Positions 17,356-25,496 of a DNA stretch of 45,800 nt are shown here, one piece after another. The DNA is from an uncultured Roseburia sp. (lineage in GTDB: Bacteria > Bacillota > Clostridia > Lachnospirales > Lachnospiraceae), in assembly GCA_945787015.1 (NCBI GenBank), contig CALZGM010000026.1, positions 1 to 45,800 on the forward strand, given 5' to 3'. Both the position numbers and the translations under genes were made by a program. Every line of letters begins with the position of its first letter. Positions within the stretch are counted from its first letter, which is position 1. The notes beneath the pieces are model-generated. The model was not told where the DNA came from and did no database searches. It worked only from the letters and a program-made list of their open reading frames with translations.

Positions 17356-18864
17356 ATGGACAGGAACAGCGAATATGACTTATACAAAAATATCAGAGAG
17401 CGGTGCGGTGGGGAAATCTACATAGGAGTGGTAGGACCGGTAAGAACCGGAAAATCTACCTTTATTAAGCGGTTCATGGAATGGATGGTGCTTCCGTATT
17501 TGACCGATAATGCGGCAAAGGAACGAGCAACAGACGAACTCCCACAGGCGGCTGCCGGAAAAACGATTATGACAACGGAACCAAAGTTTATTCCTCAACA
17601 GGCAGCAGAAATCAAGCTTCCCGGAAAAGACGGTTTAGATGACGGCGGTATGATCAAGGTGCGTTTAATTGACTGCGTAGGTTTTCTGGTAGATGGCGCA
17701 GTAGGGCATATGGAAGGAAACGAAAAACGTATGGTAAAGACCCCATGGTTTGATTATGAAATTCCATTTGCAGAGGCAGCGACCATTGGGACGGAAAAGG
17801 TAATAAAGGACCATGCGACCATTGGAGTTGTGGTAACAACAGATGGTTCTATTGGAGAACTGGAAAGAGAAAATTATGTTCGTGCAGAGGAGAGGACCAT
17901 ACAAGAATTAAATGAAATTGGAAAGCCGTTTATTATTCTGCTAAATACTACAAAGCCTTATAGTGAAGAAACGAAGCAGCTTGCTATAAGTTTAACTGAG
18001 AAATATAAAACCACAGTACTTCCGGTGAACTGCGAGCAGCTTCGGAAGGAAGATATGACAAAGATTTTAGAAACAGTTTTGTATGAATTCCCGATTAGGC
18101 AGATTGCATTTTATATTCCAAAATGGACAGAGCTGCTTCCGATGGAGCATGCGGTTAAAACTGAGATTATTGAACTGGCAAAAAGTGTGCTAGAGCAGAT
18201 TGGACGAATGAAGGATGTATATGCGTTAAATTGGCAAAAAGAGACAGAGAATGCATCTTTTGTGTCTAAAATGAAGCTGGATGAAGTGGATCCTGCTACC
18301 GGATGTATTCGGATTCTTATGGATGTAGCAGAAAAATATTATTATGAAAATATCAGCGAATTATCCGGGGTTTCCGTAACCGGTGAATATGAATTAATTA
18401 ACCTGATAAAAGAAATGTCAGCTAGAAAAGAAGCTTATGAAAAAGTAGCAAGTGCTTTTGAGGCGGTACAGGCAAAAGGATATGGAGTGGTGAATCCGGG
18501 CTTATCTGATATTAAGATGGAGGAACCGGTATTAATCCGCCATGGAAATAAGTTTGGCGTGAAAATTAAAGCGGTTTCCCCTTCTGTTCATATGATTCGT
18601 GCGAATATTGAAACAGAAATTGCACCGATTATCGGTAGTGAAGAGCAGGCTAACGACCTGATTCAGTACATAAAAGAAGGACAGCAGAGTAATGAAGGCG
18701 TCTGGGAAACCAATATTTTTGGAAAATCCATCGGAGAGCTGATGGAGGACGGCATCCGCAGTAAGATTGCAATGATGGATGATGAATGCCAGATGAAGCT
18801 TCAGGATACGATGCAAAAAATTGTGAATGATAATAATGGTGGGATGGTGTGCATCATTATATAA
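17356..18864 (+). CDS. spoIVA: Stage IV sporulation protein A (spore-coat ATPase)
   Basis: A 502-residue protein that polymerises on the forespore surface as the basement layer of the coat. The N-terminal nucleotide-binding domain has the Walker A GPVRTGKST (about residues 27-35) and a Walker B-like VRLIDCVGF; the middle and C-terminal regions follow the SpoIVA pattern to the end at GGMVCIII, where the C-terminus anchors the protein. The length matches the family (about 490-500). The start follows directly on a T7 run with AAAGGATG as ribosome site. Expression in the mother cell under sigma-E is supported by the promoter. Confidence 0.96.
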   Translation: MDRNSEYDLYKNIRERCGGEIYIGVVGPVRTGKSTFIKRFMEWMVLPYLTDNAAKERATDELPQAAAGKTIMTTEPKFIPQQAAEIKLPGKDGLDDGGMIKVRLIDCVGFLVDGAVGHMEGNEKRMVKTPWFDYEIPFAEAATIGTEKVIKDHATIGVVVTTDGSIGELERENYVRAEERTIQELNEIGKPFIILLNTTKPYSEETKQLAISLTEKYKTTVLPVNCEQLRKEDMTKILETVLYEFPIRQIAFYIPKWTELLPMEHAVKTEIIELAKSVLEQIGRMKDVYALNWQKETENASFVSKMKLDEVDPATGCIRILMDVAEKYYYENISELSGVSVTGEYELINLIKEMSARKEAYEKVASAFEAVQAKGYGVVNPGLSDIKMEEPVLIRHGNKFGVKIKAVSPSVHMIRANIETEIAPIIGSEEQANDLIQYIKEGQQSNEGVWETNIFGKSIGELMEDGIRSKIAMMDDECQMKLQDTMQKIVNDNNGGMVCIII

Positions 18865-18866
18865 GG

Positions 18867-19179
18867 GATATTTAGTGCAGTAATTGTTTTTATAAAAGTG
18901 TATATCAGAGAAAAAGAGATGCTTCCTATTTTCTTTCTTCGGATGTACGCGTGTAAGAAGTTCGATTATCCATATATATAATTTTTCAATTGTTTACGCG
19001 CCGCATCGTAGCGGAGTCCATTCCGCACGATGCTAAAAATGACGTCCTGTCATTTACGCGCTGTGTACTGAAATATGGATAAAGAACTTCTAACACGCTC
19101 CCAAACGAAAAAGAAAATTAGGAAGCATCTCTTTTTCTCTCATTTACACTTTGAAAAACAATTAATGTAGCTAACTACC
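18867..19179. repeat. Long palindromic repeat, copy C
   Basis: This element of 313 bases begins GATATTTAGTGCAG two bases after the spoIVA stop. Its two ends pair imperfectly. The strongest arms are 18907-18936 (AGAGAAAAAGAGATGC..TTT) and 19110-19140, complementary over about 30 bases with one extra base. Inner arms pair AGAAGTTC..ATCCATAT (18951-18975) with ATATGGAT..GAACTTCT (19072-19095). The centre has GCATCGT..ACGATGC and ATGAC-GTCCT-GTCAT stem-loops. CGGATGTACGC (18940-18950) recurs at the window end (copy D). No gene is seen here; the hairpin may also terminate spoIVA transcripts. Confidence 0.85.
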
Positions 19180-19260
19180 AGCACTTTTAAGTAGATAAAA
19201 AGCGGGAAAACGTTTATAATAATAGCAGTTATTTACAAATTGGAGATAAAAGGTTGTGTT

Positions 19261-20562
19261 ATGAAGGATGAATTACTGAACGTGGTCTCGAAAAGAATTA
19301 GCGAATTTGATCAAAAGAATAATGAAGCAAATGCAGAGTACAATATTTTTAAAGTGCTGGAAGTATCAGAAAAAGAGGTTATTTTGTGCCGTATGCTTGC
19401 TGATTTGCTGAACCCGTTTGGATATCATAAATGCGGCAGTATTTTTTTGAAAATGTTTATAGAAGATGTATTGCAAATTTATGATTTTACAGAACAAGAG
19501 TTAGTGGTTGCGGAAGTTTATAAAGAATATCTGATACCGAAAACAGATAAAAGAATTGATATTGTAATATGCATAGGAAAAAGATTCATCCCGATTGAAG
19601 TAAAGATAAATGCTTTTGATCAGGAAGCACAGTGTTATGATTATTATTACTATGCATTAGATAAGATGAATTCATCAGATGCAAAAGTATATTACCTGAC
19701 AAAATATGGAACAATGCCTTCAATTGGGAGTATGATATCAAAGGGTGACATGATGCCGCGAAATGGAGTAAAACCAATTGCATTCAGTACAGATATTTGT
19801 AGATGGATTAAAAAATGTATTTTTATTGCAAACGGAGCGATAAAAGAACTATTACAACAATATTTACAAACAATTGAAGAATTTACAGGTGTTGCAAATG
19901 AAAGGAAAATTAAAATTGTGAGAGAAACATTACTGGAGAAGAAAGAATTTTTTTCTGCAGGAATTATAATAGAAAAATCAATAATTAGTGCAAAAGAAAA
20001 ACTTCTTACAAGTGTATTTGAAGAATTTGAAGAACAAATAGAAGATGAAAAAAGTTCGTTGCCATGCAAATTGATACCATTAGGGGATTATTCATGGTAT
20101 TATTATAAACAGCAGGTGCCATTGTATTATAAACAAAAAGGTGTTTCATGGCCGGGAGTTACATATTTGATTGAAGGTGTAGATTTTGAGGACGGGAAAC
20201 AATTGTGGCTTAGAATAGAAGTAGAGGAAAATATATATGCTGGTTTATGTCTCTTTGATCCGATGGCTGATGATGGAAATGGTGCACAAGTGGATGAAAT
20301 GTCGGATGAGACGAAAGAGATGATAAAAAAGCATTTGAATGTGAACTATATTGATAACGAGTATTGGTGGGTGAAATGGTTTTATCTTCCAACAGGAACC
20401 CATGAAATAGGAACAGGGAAAAGTGCAGTCCCGAATTTTAAATATATGAATGAAATGGCCACAGAATTAGTGGATGCTTGTACGCGAAAGGCATTTGTGG
20501 AACATGCGATTAAAATGATAAAAGAACAGTTGCTTTCAGTTTTAAAGATTGAAAGTCATTGA
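19261..20562 (+). CDS. PD-(D/E)XK nuclease superfamily protein
   Basis: A 433-residue protein with a PD-(D/E)XK-type core: YLIPKTDKRIDIVI then FIPIEVKINAFDQEAQ at about residues 105-130, giving the D...ExK signature with a following Q. This pattern fits the PDDEXK_4 type of stand-alone nuclease-fold proteins, whose biological role (defence or repair) is generally unknown. The C-terminal half is not recognised. Start ATG 19261 is preferred over an upstream TTG at 19240. It follows the palindromic repeat and directly precedes a metallo-beta-lactamase-fold gene. No methyltransferase or other restriction partner is adjacent. Confidence 0.75.
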   Translation: MKDELLNVVSKRISEFDQKNNEANAEYNIFKVLEVSEKEVILCRMLADLLNPFGYHKCGSIFLKMFIEDVLQIYDFTEQELVVAEVYKEYLIPKTDKRIDIVICIGKRFIPIEVKINAFDQEAQCYDYYYYALDKMNSSDAKVYYLTKYGTMPSIGSMISKGDMMPRNGVKPIAFSTDICRWIKKCIFIANGAIKELLQQYLQTIEEFTGVANERKIKIVRETLLEKKEFFSAGIIIEKSIISAKEKLLTSVFEEFEEQIEDEKSSLPCKLIPLGDYSWYYYKQQVPLYYKQKGVSWPGVTYLIEGVDFEDGKQLWLRIEVEENIYAGLCLFDPMADDGNGAQVDEMSDETKEMIKKHLNVNYIDNEYWWVKWFYLPTGTHEIGTGKSAVPNFKYMNEMATELVDACTRKAFVEHAIKMIKEQLLSVLKIESH

Positions 20563-20575
20563 AGAGAGGAAAAAT

Positions 20576-21334
20576 ATGAAAGTCATTTTTATACATCACA
20601 GTTGCTTCGTAATAGAAGTGGATGAGAAGGTTTTTATTTTTGACTGGTTTGCAGGTGACAGAGTAAATGGATATCGGTTTTGCGGTGTGTTGCCGGAATA
20701 TGAGCCGGATACACCGGTTTATGTATTTGCCAGTCATAAGCACCAGGATCATTTTGATATGGACGTGCTTCGCTTAGCAGAAAAATATACAAATATTCAG
20801 TTTATTCTCTCAAAAGATTGCAAAATGACACCGCGCTTTTTAGAAAAGCATGGTATTAATCCGAAAGTGCGAGAGAAGATTACTTATGTTTCACCGCGGG
20901 CAAAGTATGAGATAGAAGGAGGGGTCTATGTGGAGACCCTTCGTTCAACAGATGCCGGTGTGGCATTTTATATAGAAACAAATGGAGCAGGTTTTTTCCA
21001 TGCAGGGGATTTGAATGACTGGCGTTTTGAGGGAGTAGAAGATTTGACAAGCTATAAGATGCGTAGCGAGTTTCAGAGAGAAATCAATCTGCTTTCAAGG
21101 AAAAATATCAATCTTGCATTTGTACCGGTTGACCCGAGACTTAATGCCAATCAGTGGAATGCGCTGGAATATGTATTAGAACATACAGATGCCGAGTATG
21201 TTTTTCCAATGCATATGTGGCAGGATTATTCTGGAATTACTACCTATATCAGAAGGCAGAAGAATCCATCTTATGTAGAACGAATTGTGCCGATTTCACA
21301 TGAAAATCAGGAATTTGATATTTTGGAAGAATAA
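20576..21334 (+). CDS. Metallo-beta-lactamase-fold hydrolase (UlaG-like)
   Basis: A 252-residue protein. The metal-binding motif is SHKHQDHFD at about residues 52-60 (HxHxDH), with further ligands in AGDLNDWRFEG (about 141-151) and in PMHMW near residue 212. The short N-terminal strand IHHSCFVIE resembles UlaG/YcbL-like members that act as lactonases or phosphodiesterases. The substrate is unknown. Start ATG 20576 follows AGAGAGGA; the upstream in-frame ATG 20549 lies inside the previous gene. The 13-base gap suggests co-transcription with the PD-(D/E)XK gene. Confidence 0.85.
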   Translation: MKVIFIHHSCFVIEVDEKVFIFDWFAGDRVNGYRFCGVLPEYEPDTPVYVFASHKHQDHFDMDVLRLAEKYTNIQFILSKDCKMTPRFLEKHGINPKVREKITYVSPRAKYEIEGGVYVETLRSTDAGVAFYIETNGAGFFHAGDLNDWRFEGVEDLTSYKMRSEFQREINLLSRKNINLAFVPVDPRLNANQWNALEYVLEHTDAEYVFPMHMWQDYSGITTYIRRQKNPSYVERIVPISHENQEFDILEE

Positions 21335-21345
21335 CTTGGGACTAC

Positions 21346-21375
21346 TTGACGGAGACGAAAACTTTGCGTTATAAT
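21346..21375 (+). promoter_or_regulatory. Sigma-A promoter upstream of the small protein gene and alaS
   Basis: TTGACG (21346-21351), 18-base spacer, TATAAT (21370-21375). No T-box or other structured leader is visible before alaS. Confidence 0.75.
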
Positions 21376-21405
21376 TATTTAATTGTTGAATAGGAGGAAA
21401 ATGTG

Positions 21406-21549
21406 ATGGCATTTGTAGCTTCATTTTTACAGTATTTTATTATCATGGTTCTTTTAGCGGCAATCGCAGTCGCGGGTGTTTTTGTCGGGAAAAAATTAAG
21501 AGACCGCAAGGACGCGAAAGAAGCGGCAGCAAGTGACGTAGAAAAATAG
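21406..21549 (+). CDS. Small single-pass membrane protein (47 residues)
   Basis: The sequence runs from ATG 21406 to TAG 21549 behind a strong AGGAGG site (21393-21398). The first 27 residues are hydrophobic (FIIMVLLAAIAVAGVFVG), and the remainder is a charged tail rich in K, D and A. It sits in front of alaS with a 29-base gap and shares its promoter. I know of no function; similar tiny membrane proteins occur near alaS in related genomes as far as I recall, but this was not checked. Confidence 0.8.
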   Translation: MAFVASFLQYFIIMVLLAAIAVAGVFVGKKLRDRKDAKEAAASDVEK

Positions 21550-21578
21550 AAAAAGATACAGGTTTGGAGGACGAAGTT

Positions 21579-24239
21579 GTGAAGAAATTTTACGGCGAGA
21601 ATGAATTACGTAGAATGTACCTTGAATTTTTTGAAAGCAAGGGACATTTAAAAATGAATAGCTTTTCATTGGTACCACACAATGATAACAGCTTACTTTT
21701 AATTAATGCAGGTATGGCACCGTTAAAGCCATATTTCACAGGGCAGGAGATTCCACCGCGCAGGCGTGTGACTACCTGTCAGAAATGTATCCGTACAGGT
21801 GATATTGAAAATGTAGGTAAGACAGCAAGACACCTTACCTTCTTTGAAATGCTGGGTAATTTCTCCTTTGGTGACTATTTCAAGCACGAAGCAATTGCAT
21901 GGTCATGGGAGTTTTTGACAAAAGTACTGGGCTTAGAGGAGGACAGGCTTTATCCGTCTATTTATGGAGAAGACGATGAAGCGTTCGATATCTGGACAAA
22001 GGAAGTCGGCGTACCTGCTGAGAAAATTACCAGATTTTATCGTGATCCGGTAACCGGTGAATGTGATAACTTCTGGGAGCATGGTGCAGGTCCATGCGGT
22101 CCTTGCTCTGAGATTTATTATGACCGTGGTGAAAAATACGGCTGCGGGAAACCGGATTGTAAGGTTGGCTGCGACTGTGACCGTTTCATGGAAGTATGGA
22201 ATAATGTATTTACACAGTTTAACGGTGATGGCAAGGGCGGTTATGAAGAACTCGCCAATAAGAATATCGATACCGGTATGGGATTAGAGCGTCTTGCAGT
22301 TGTAATGCAGGATGTAGATTCTGTATTTGATATTGACACCATGAAAGCAATCCGCGATAAGGTTTGCGAGTTATCCGGAAAGACCTATCAGACAGATGCA
22401 TTGGATGATGTTTCCATTCGTTTGATTACGGACCATATCCGTTCTTCTACCTTTATGGTATCCGATGGTATTATGCCGTCGAACGAAGGACGCGGTTATG
22501 TACTTCGTCGTATTATCAGACGTGCAGCACGTCATGGAAGAATGTTAGGTATTGAAGGAACCTTCCTTGCAAAATTATCTTTAACTGTCATCAATGAAAG
22601 CAAAGATGGTTATCCGGAATTAGAAGAAAAGAAAGATTTCATTTTAAAGGTTCTGACTCAGGAAGAAGAAAAGTTCAATAAGACGATTGACCAGGGACTT
22701 GCTATCTTAGAAGAGATGGAAAAGGAAATGCAGGAAAAGGGCGAAAAGGTATTGTCCGGTGAGAATGCATTCAAGCTCTATGACACTTACGGATTCCCAA
22801 TGGACTTAACGGCTGAAATCTTAGAAGAAAAAGGTTTCTCCATTGATGAAGAGGGATTTAAAAAAGCGATGGAGGTTCAGAGAACGACTGCACGTAATGC
22901 ACGTAAAGTAACAAACTATATGGGCGCAGATGCAACCGTTTATGACGAAATTGATCCGGCGATTACCACTGCTTTTGATGGATATGATAAATTAGAACTT
23001 ACTTCTAAGGTGTCTGTTCTTACAACAGAGACAGAAATTGTGGAAGCATTATCTGATGGTGATATCGGAACCATCATCGTAGATACGACACCATTTTATG
23101 CTACCATGGGTGGTCAGCAGGGTGATAAGGGTGTGATTAAGACTGCAGGAGGTACATTTAAGGTAGAAGATACCATTAAGTTAAAGGGCGGTAAGGTTGG
23201 TCACATCGGTAAGATGGTAGGCGGAATGATTAAGACCGGTGATGAGGTTACTTTAACAGTTGATGATTCTTTAAGAGAGAAGACCTGTAAAAACCATTCT
23301 GCAACACACTTATTACAGAAAGCGTTACGTGAAGTGCTTGGTACACATGTAGAGCAGGCCGGCTCTTATCAGGATTCTGAGAGAACCCGTTTTGACTTCT
23401 CGCACTTTACAGCCATGACTCCGGAAGAATTGGCAAAGGTGGAAGCAATGGTAAATGAAGAAATTGCACAGAAGCTTCCGGTTGTTACAGAAGTAATGTC
23501 AGCAGAGGATGCAAAGAAGTCCGGTGCGATGGCACTCTTTGGTGAGAAATATGGAGAAAAGGTCCGTGTCGTTTCTATGGGAGATTTTTCTAAGGAACTT
23601 TGCGGTGGTACCCATGTGAAGAATACAGGCGATATTGCTGCATTCAAGATTTTATCAGAAAGCGGTGTGGCAGCCGGTGTACGTCGTATTGAGGCATTGA
23701 CGGGCGAAAATGTATTTGCTTACTATAAGAATATCGAAACACAGTTAGAGGAAGCTGCAAAGGCTGCAAAAGCAACTCCGGCAAACCTTGTAGAGAAGAT
23801 TGAGCATATGATGGCTGAAATCAAGTCTCTTAACAGCGAAATCGAATCCTTAAAGAGCAAAGCAGCAAAAGAAGCACTTGGTGATGTTATGGACCAGGTA
23901 GTAGAAGTAAAAGGTGTAAAACTTCTTGCTACATCTGTTGAAGGTGTCGATATGAATGGCTTACGTGATTTGGGTGACCAATTAAAGACGAAGCTTGGAG
24001 AAGGCGTTATTGTACTTGCATCTGCTGCAGACGGAAAAGTAAATCTTGTTGTCATGGCTACTGACGCAGCAATGAAGCAGGGTGCACATGCAGGCAACTT
24101 AATCAAAGCAATCGCAGGAAAAGTAGGAGGTGGCGGCGGTGGACGTCCAAACATGGCGCAGGCCGGCGGCAAGAATCCGGCTGGTATTCCGGATGCAATT
24201 GCAGAGGCAAAAGTAGCATTAGAGGCACAGATTCAGTAA
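21579..24239 (+). CDS. alaS: Alanyl-tRNA synthetase
   Basis: An 886-residue class II synthetase. The catalytic domain starts KFYGENELRRMYLEFFESKG and carries INAGMAPLKPYF and RTGDIENVGKTARHLTFFEM. The editing domain has NHSATHLLQ (HxxxH) and CGGTHVKNTGDI. A coiled region (residues about 715-775) leads to a C-Ala/DHHA1 domain ending GKVGGGGGGRPNMAQAGG. The start is taken as GTG 21579, which has GGAGG eight bases upstream; the TTG at 21564 overlaps that site. There is a zinc-type cluster CGKPDCKVGCDC in the catalytic part. Confidence 0.96.
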   Translation: MKKFYGENELRRMYLEFFESKGHLKMNSFSLVPHNDNSLLLINAGMAPLKPYFTGQEIPPRRRVTTCQKCIRTGDIENVGKTARHLTFFEMLGNFSFGDYFKHEAIAWSWEFLTKVLGLEEDRLYPSIYGEDDEAFDIWTKEVGVPAEKITRFYRDPVTGECDNFWEHGAGPCGPCSEIYYDRGEKYGCGKPDCKVGCDCDRFMEVWNNVFTQFNGDGKGGYEELANKNIDTGMGLERLAVVMQDVDSVFDIDTMKAIRDKVCELSGKTYQTDALDDVSIRLITDHIRSSTFMVSDGIMPSNEGRGYVLRRIIRRAARHGRMLGIEGTFLAKLSLTVINESKDGYPELEEKKDFILKVLTQEEEKFNKTIDQGLAILEEMEKEMQEKGEKVLSGENAFKLYDTYGFPMDLTAEILEEKGFSIDEEGFKKAMEVQRTTARNARKVTNYMGADATVYDEIDPAITTAFDGYDKLELTSKVSVLTTETEIVEALSDGDIGTIIVDTTPFYATMGGQQGDKGVIKTAGGTFKVEDTIKLKGGKVGHIGKMVGGMIKTGDEVTLTVDDSLREKTCKNHSATHLLQKALREVLGTHVEQAGSYQDSERTRFDFSHFTAMTPEELAKVEAMVNEEIAQKLPVVTEVMSAEDAKKSGAMALFGEKYGEKVRVVSMGDFSKELCGGTHVKNTGDIAAFKILSESGVAAGVRRIEALTGENVFAYYKNIETQLEEAAKAAKATPANLVEKIEHMMAEIKSLNSEIESLKSKAAKEALGDVMDQVVEVKGVKLLATSVEGVDMNGLRDLGDQLKTKLGEGVIVLASAADGKVNLVVMATDAAMKQGAHAGNLIKAIAGKVGGGGGGRPNMAQAGGKNPAGIPDAIAEAKVALEAQIQ

Positions 24240-24246
24240 TTCTTTG

Positions 24247-24275
24247 GGGGAATTTCTTGAAATTCCCCTATTTTT
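24247..24275 (+). terminator. Terminator after alaS
   Basis: GGGGAATTTC (24247-24256), two-base loop region, GAAATTCCCC (24259-24268), then TATTTTTAT. Confidence 0.88.
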
Positions 24276-24289
24276 ATATAAAAAAACAG

Positions 24290-24317
24290 TTGACGTGAGA
24301 GAAATTTATGCTATAAT
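24290..24317 (+). promoter_or_regulatory. Sigma-A promoter for rpsU
   Basis: TTGACG (24290-24295), 16-base spacer, TATAAT (24312-24317), about 75 bases before the rpsU start. Confidence 0.8.
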
Positions 24318-24391
24318 ATTTTTTAGTGCAATGAATTACCTTACAGTTGATATGCACAATACGCAACTGGAGGGAGGTTAGGTGTGAGATA

Positions 24392-24568
24392 ATGTCTAGT
24401 GTAATTGTAAAAGAAAACGAGACTTTAGATAGCGCTTTACGCCGTTTCAAAAGAAACTGTGCAAAAGCAGGTATCCAGCAGGAGATTCGTAAGCGTGAGC
24501 ATTACGAGAAACCAAGCGTAAGACGTAAAAAGAAATCTGAAGCAGCAAGAAAAAGAAAATATAATTAA
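24392..24568 (+). CDS. rpsU: 30S ribosomal protein S21
   Basis: A 58-residue basic protein: [20 protein letters not shown] then a C-terminal [13 protein letters not shown] tail, the usual bS21 sequence and length. Start ATG 24392; GGAGGGAGG lies somewhat upstream (24369-24377). It has its own promoter and terminator, so it is probably monocistronic. Confidence 0.97.
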   Translation: MSSVIVKENETLDSALRRFKRNCAKAGIQQEIRKREHYEKPSVRRKKKSEAARKRKYN

Positions 24569-24576
24569 TGCATGTG

Positions 24577-24607
24577 AGAAGCTACCGTTTTTTGGTAGCT
24601 TCTTTTT
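24577..24607 (+). terminator. Terminator after rpsU
   Basis: AGAAGCTACC (24577-24586), T-rich loop, GGTAGCTTCT (24594-24603), followed by TTTT. Confidence 0.9.
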
Positions 24608-24633
24608 GCACCTATTGAAAGGAGATAGAAGTG

Positions 24634-25482
24634 ATGGTAAAGATTATTTCAGACAGTACCTGCGATTTATCAAAGGAATTGATAGAAAAATACGACATTG
24701 AAATTGTACCGTTGCATATTTTACTGGGGGAAGAAGAATATGAGGACGGAAAAAGTATTACACCGGATGAAATATACAAATGGTCAGACGAGCATAAAAC
24801 GACACCAAAGACTTCAGCAGCAGGCATTACGCAGGTAATTGACGCATATAAGCCATATCTGGAAGAGGGAAGAGATATTGTGTCTTTTTCTATTTCTTCC
24901 GAGATGTCTACAACAAACAATGTGATGCGTATGGCAGCGCAGGAACTTGATGCAGAAGAAAGGGTTTATGTGATTGACTCTGCAAATCTTTCTACAGGAA
25001 TCGGTTTATTGGTAATTGAAGCTGCTATTATGGCGCAGGAAGGAAAAAACGGTGCAGAAATTGTTGCGCGGATGGAAGAACTAAAACCACTTGTAAGGGC
25101 AAGTTTCGTTGTAGACACGCTCACATATCTATACAGAGGAGGAAGGTGCAGTGGTTTAGCCGCTATGGCAGGAAGTATGTTAAAACTGCATCCAAAGATT
25201 GTAGTGGAAAATGGTAAAATGAAACCGGAGGAAAAGTTTCGTGGGAAAATCGCAAAAGTAATTATGGACTATGTGAAATCCATGGAACCGGATTTGAAAA
25301 CTGCAAAAAAGGATAGAGTATTTATTACACATTCAGGATGTGATGAAGCTGTTATAGATGAAGTAAAGTCATATTTGGAAGGTATGAATCATTTTGATGA
25401 AGTTCTTGTGACAAGAGCAGGCTGTGTGATTTCCAGTCATTGCGGTCCGGGAACACTAGGGGTACTATTTATTAAAGAATAA
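24634..25482 (+). CDS. DegV family fatty acid-binding protein
   Basis: A 282-residue protein with the DegV pattern: KIISDSTCDLSKELIEKY at the start, a TSAAGI segment at about residues 56-61 and VIDSANLSTGIGLLV near 115-130. DegV/FakB-type proteins bind fatty acids and in some species present them to the kinase FakA. No fakA gene is in the window. Start ATG 24634 follows AAAGGAGATAGAAGTG; GTG 24631 is a possible alternative. It is followed by an ABC exporter gene after 14 bases. Confidence 0.9.
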   Translation: MVKIISDSTCDLSKELIEKYDIEIVPLHILLGEEEYEDGKSITPDEIYKWSDEHKTTPKTSAAGITQVIDAYKPYLEEGRDIVSFSISSEMSTTNNVMRMAAQELDAEERVYVIDSANLSTGIGLLVIEAAIMAQEGKNGAEIVARMEELKPLVRASFVVDTLTYLYRGGRCSGLAAMAGSMLKLHPKIVVENGKMKPEEKFRGKIAKVIMDYVKSMEPDLKTAKKDRVFITHSGCDEAVIDEVKSYLEGMNHFDEVLVTRAGCVISSHCGPGTLGVLFIKE

Positions 25483-25496
25483 GGATAGGATAAAAG

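Noticed and set aside
23723-24172. 149-codon open frame on the minus strand in alaS
   Set aside because: It is an antisense shadow of the coding frame, with a Ser/Ala/Pro bias and no ribosome site.
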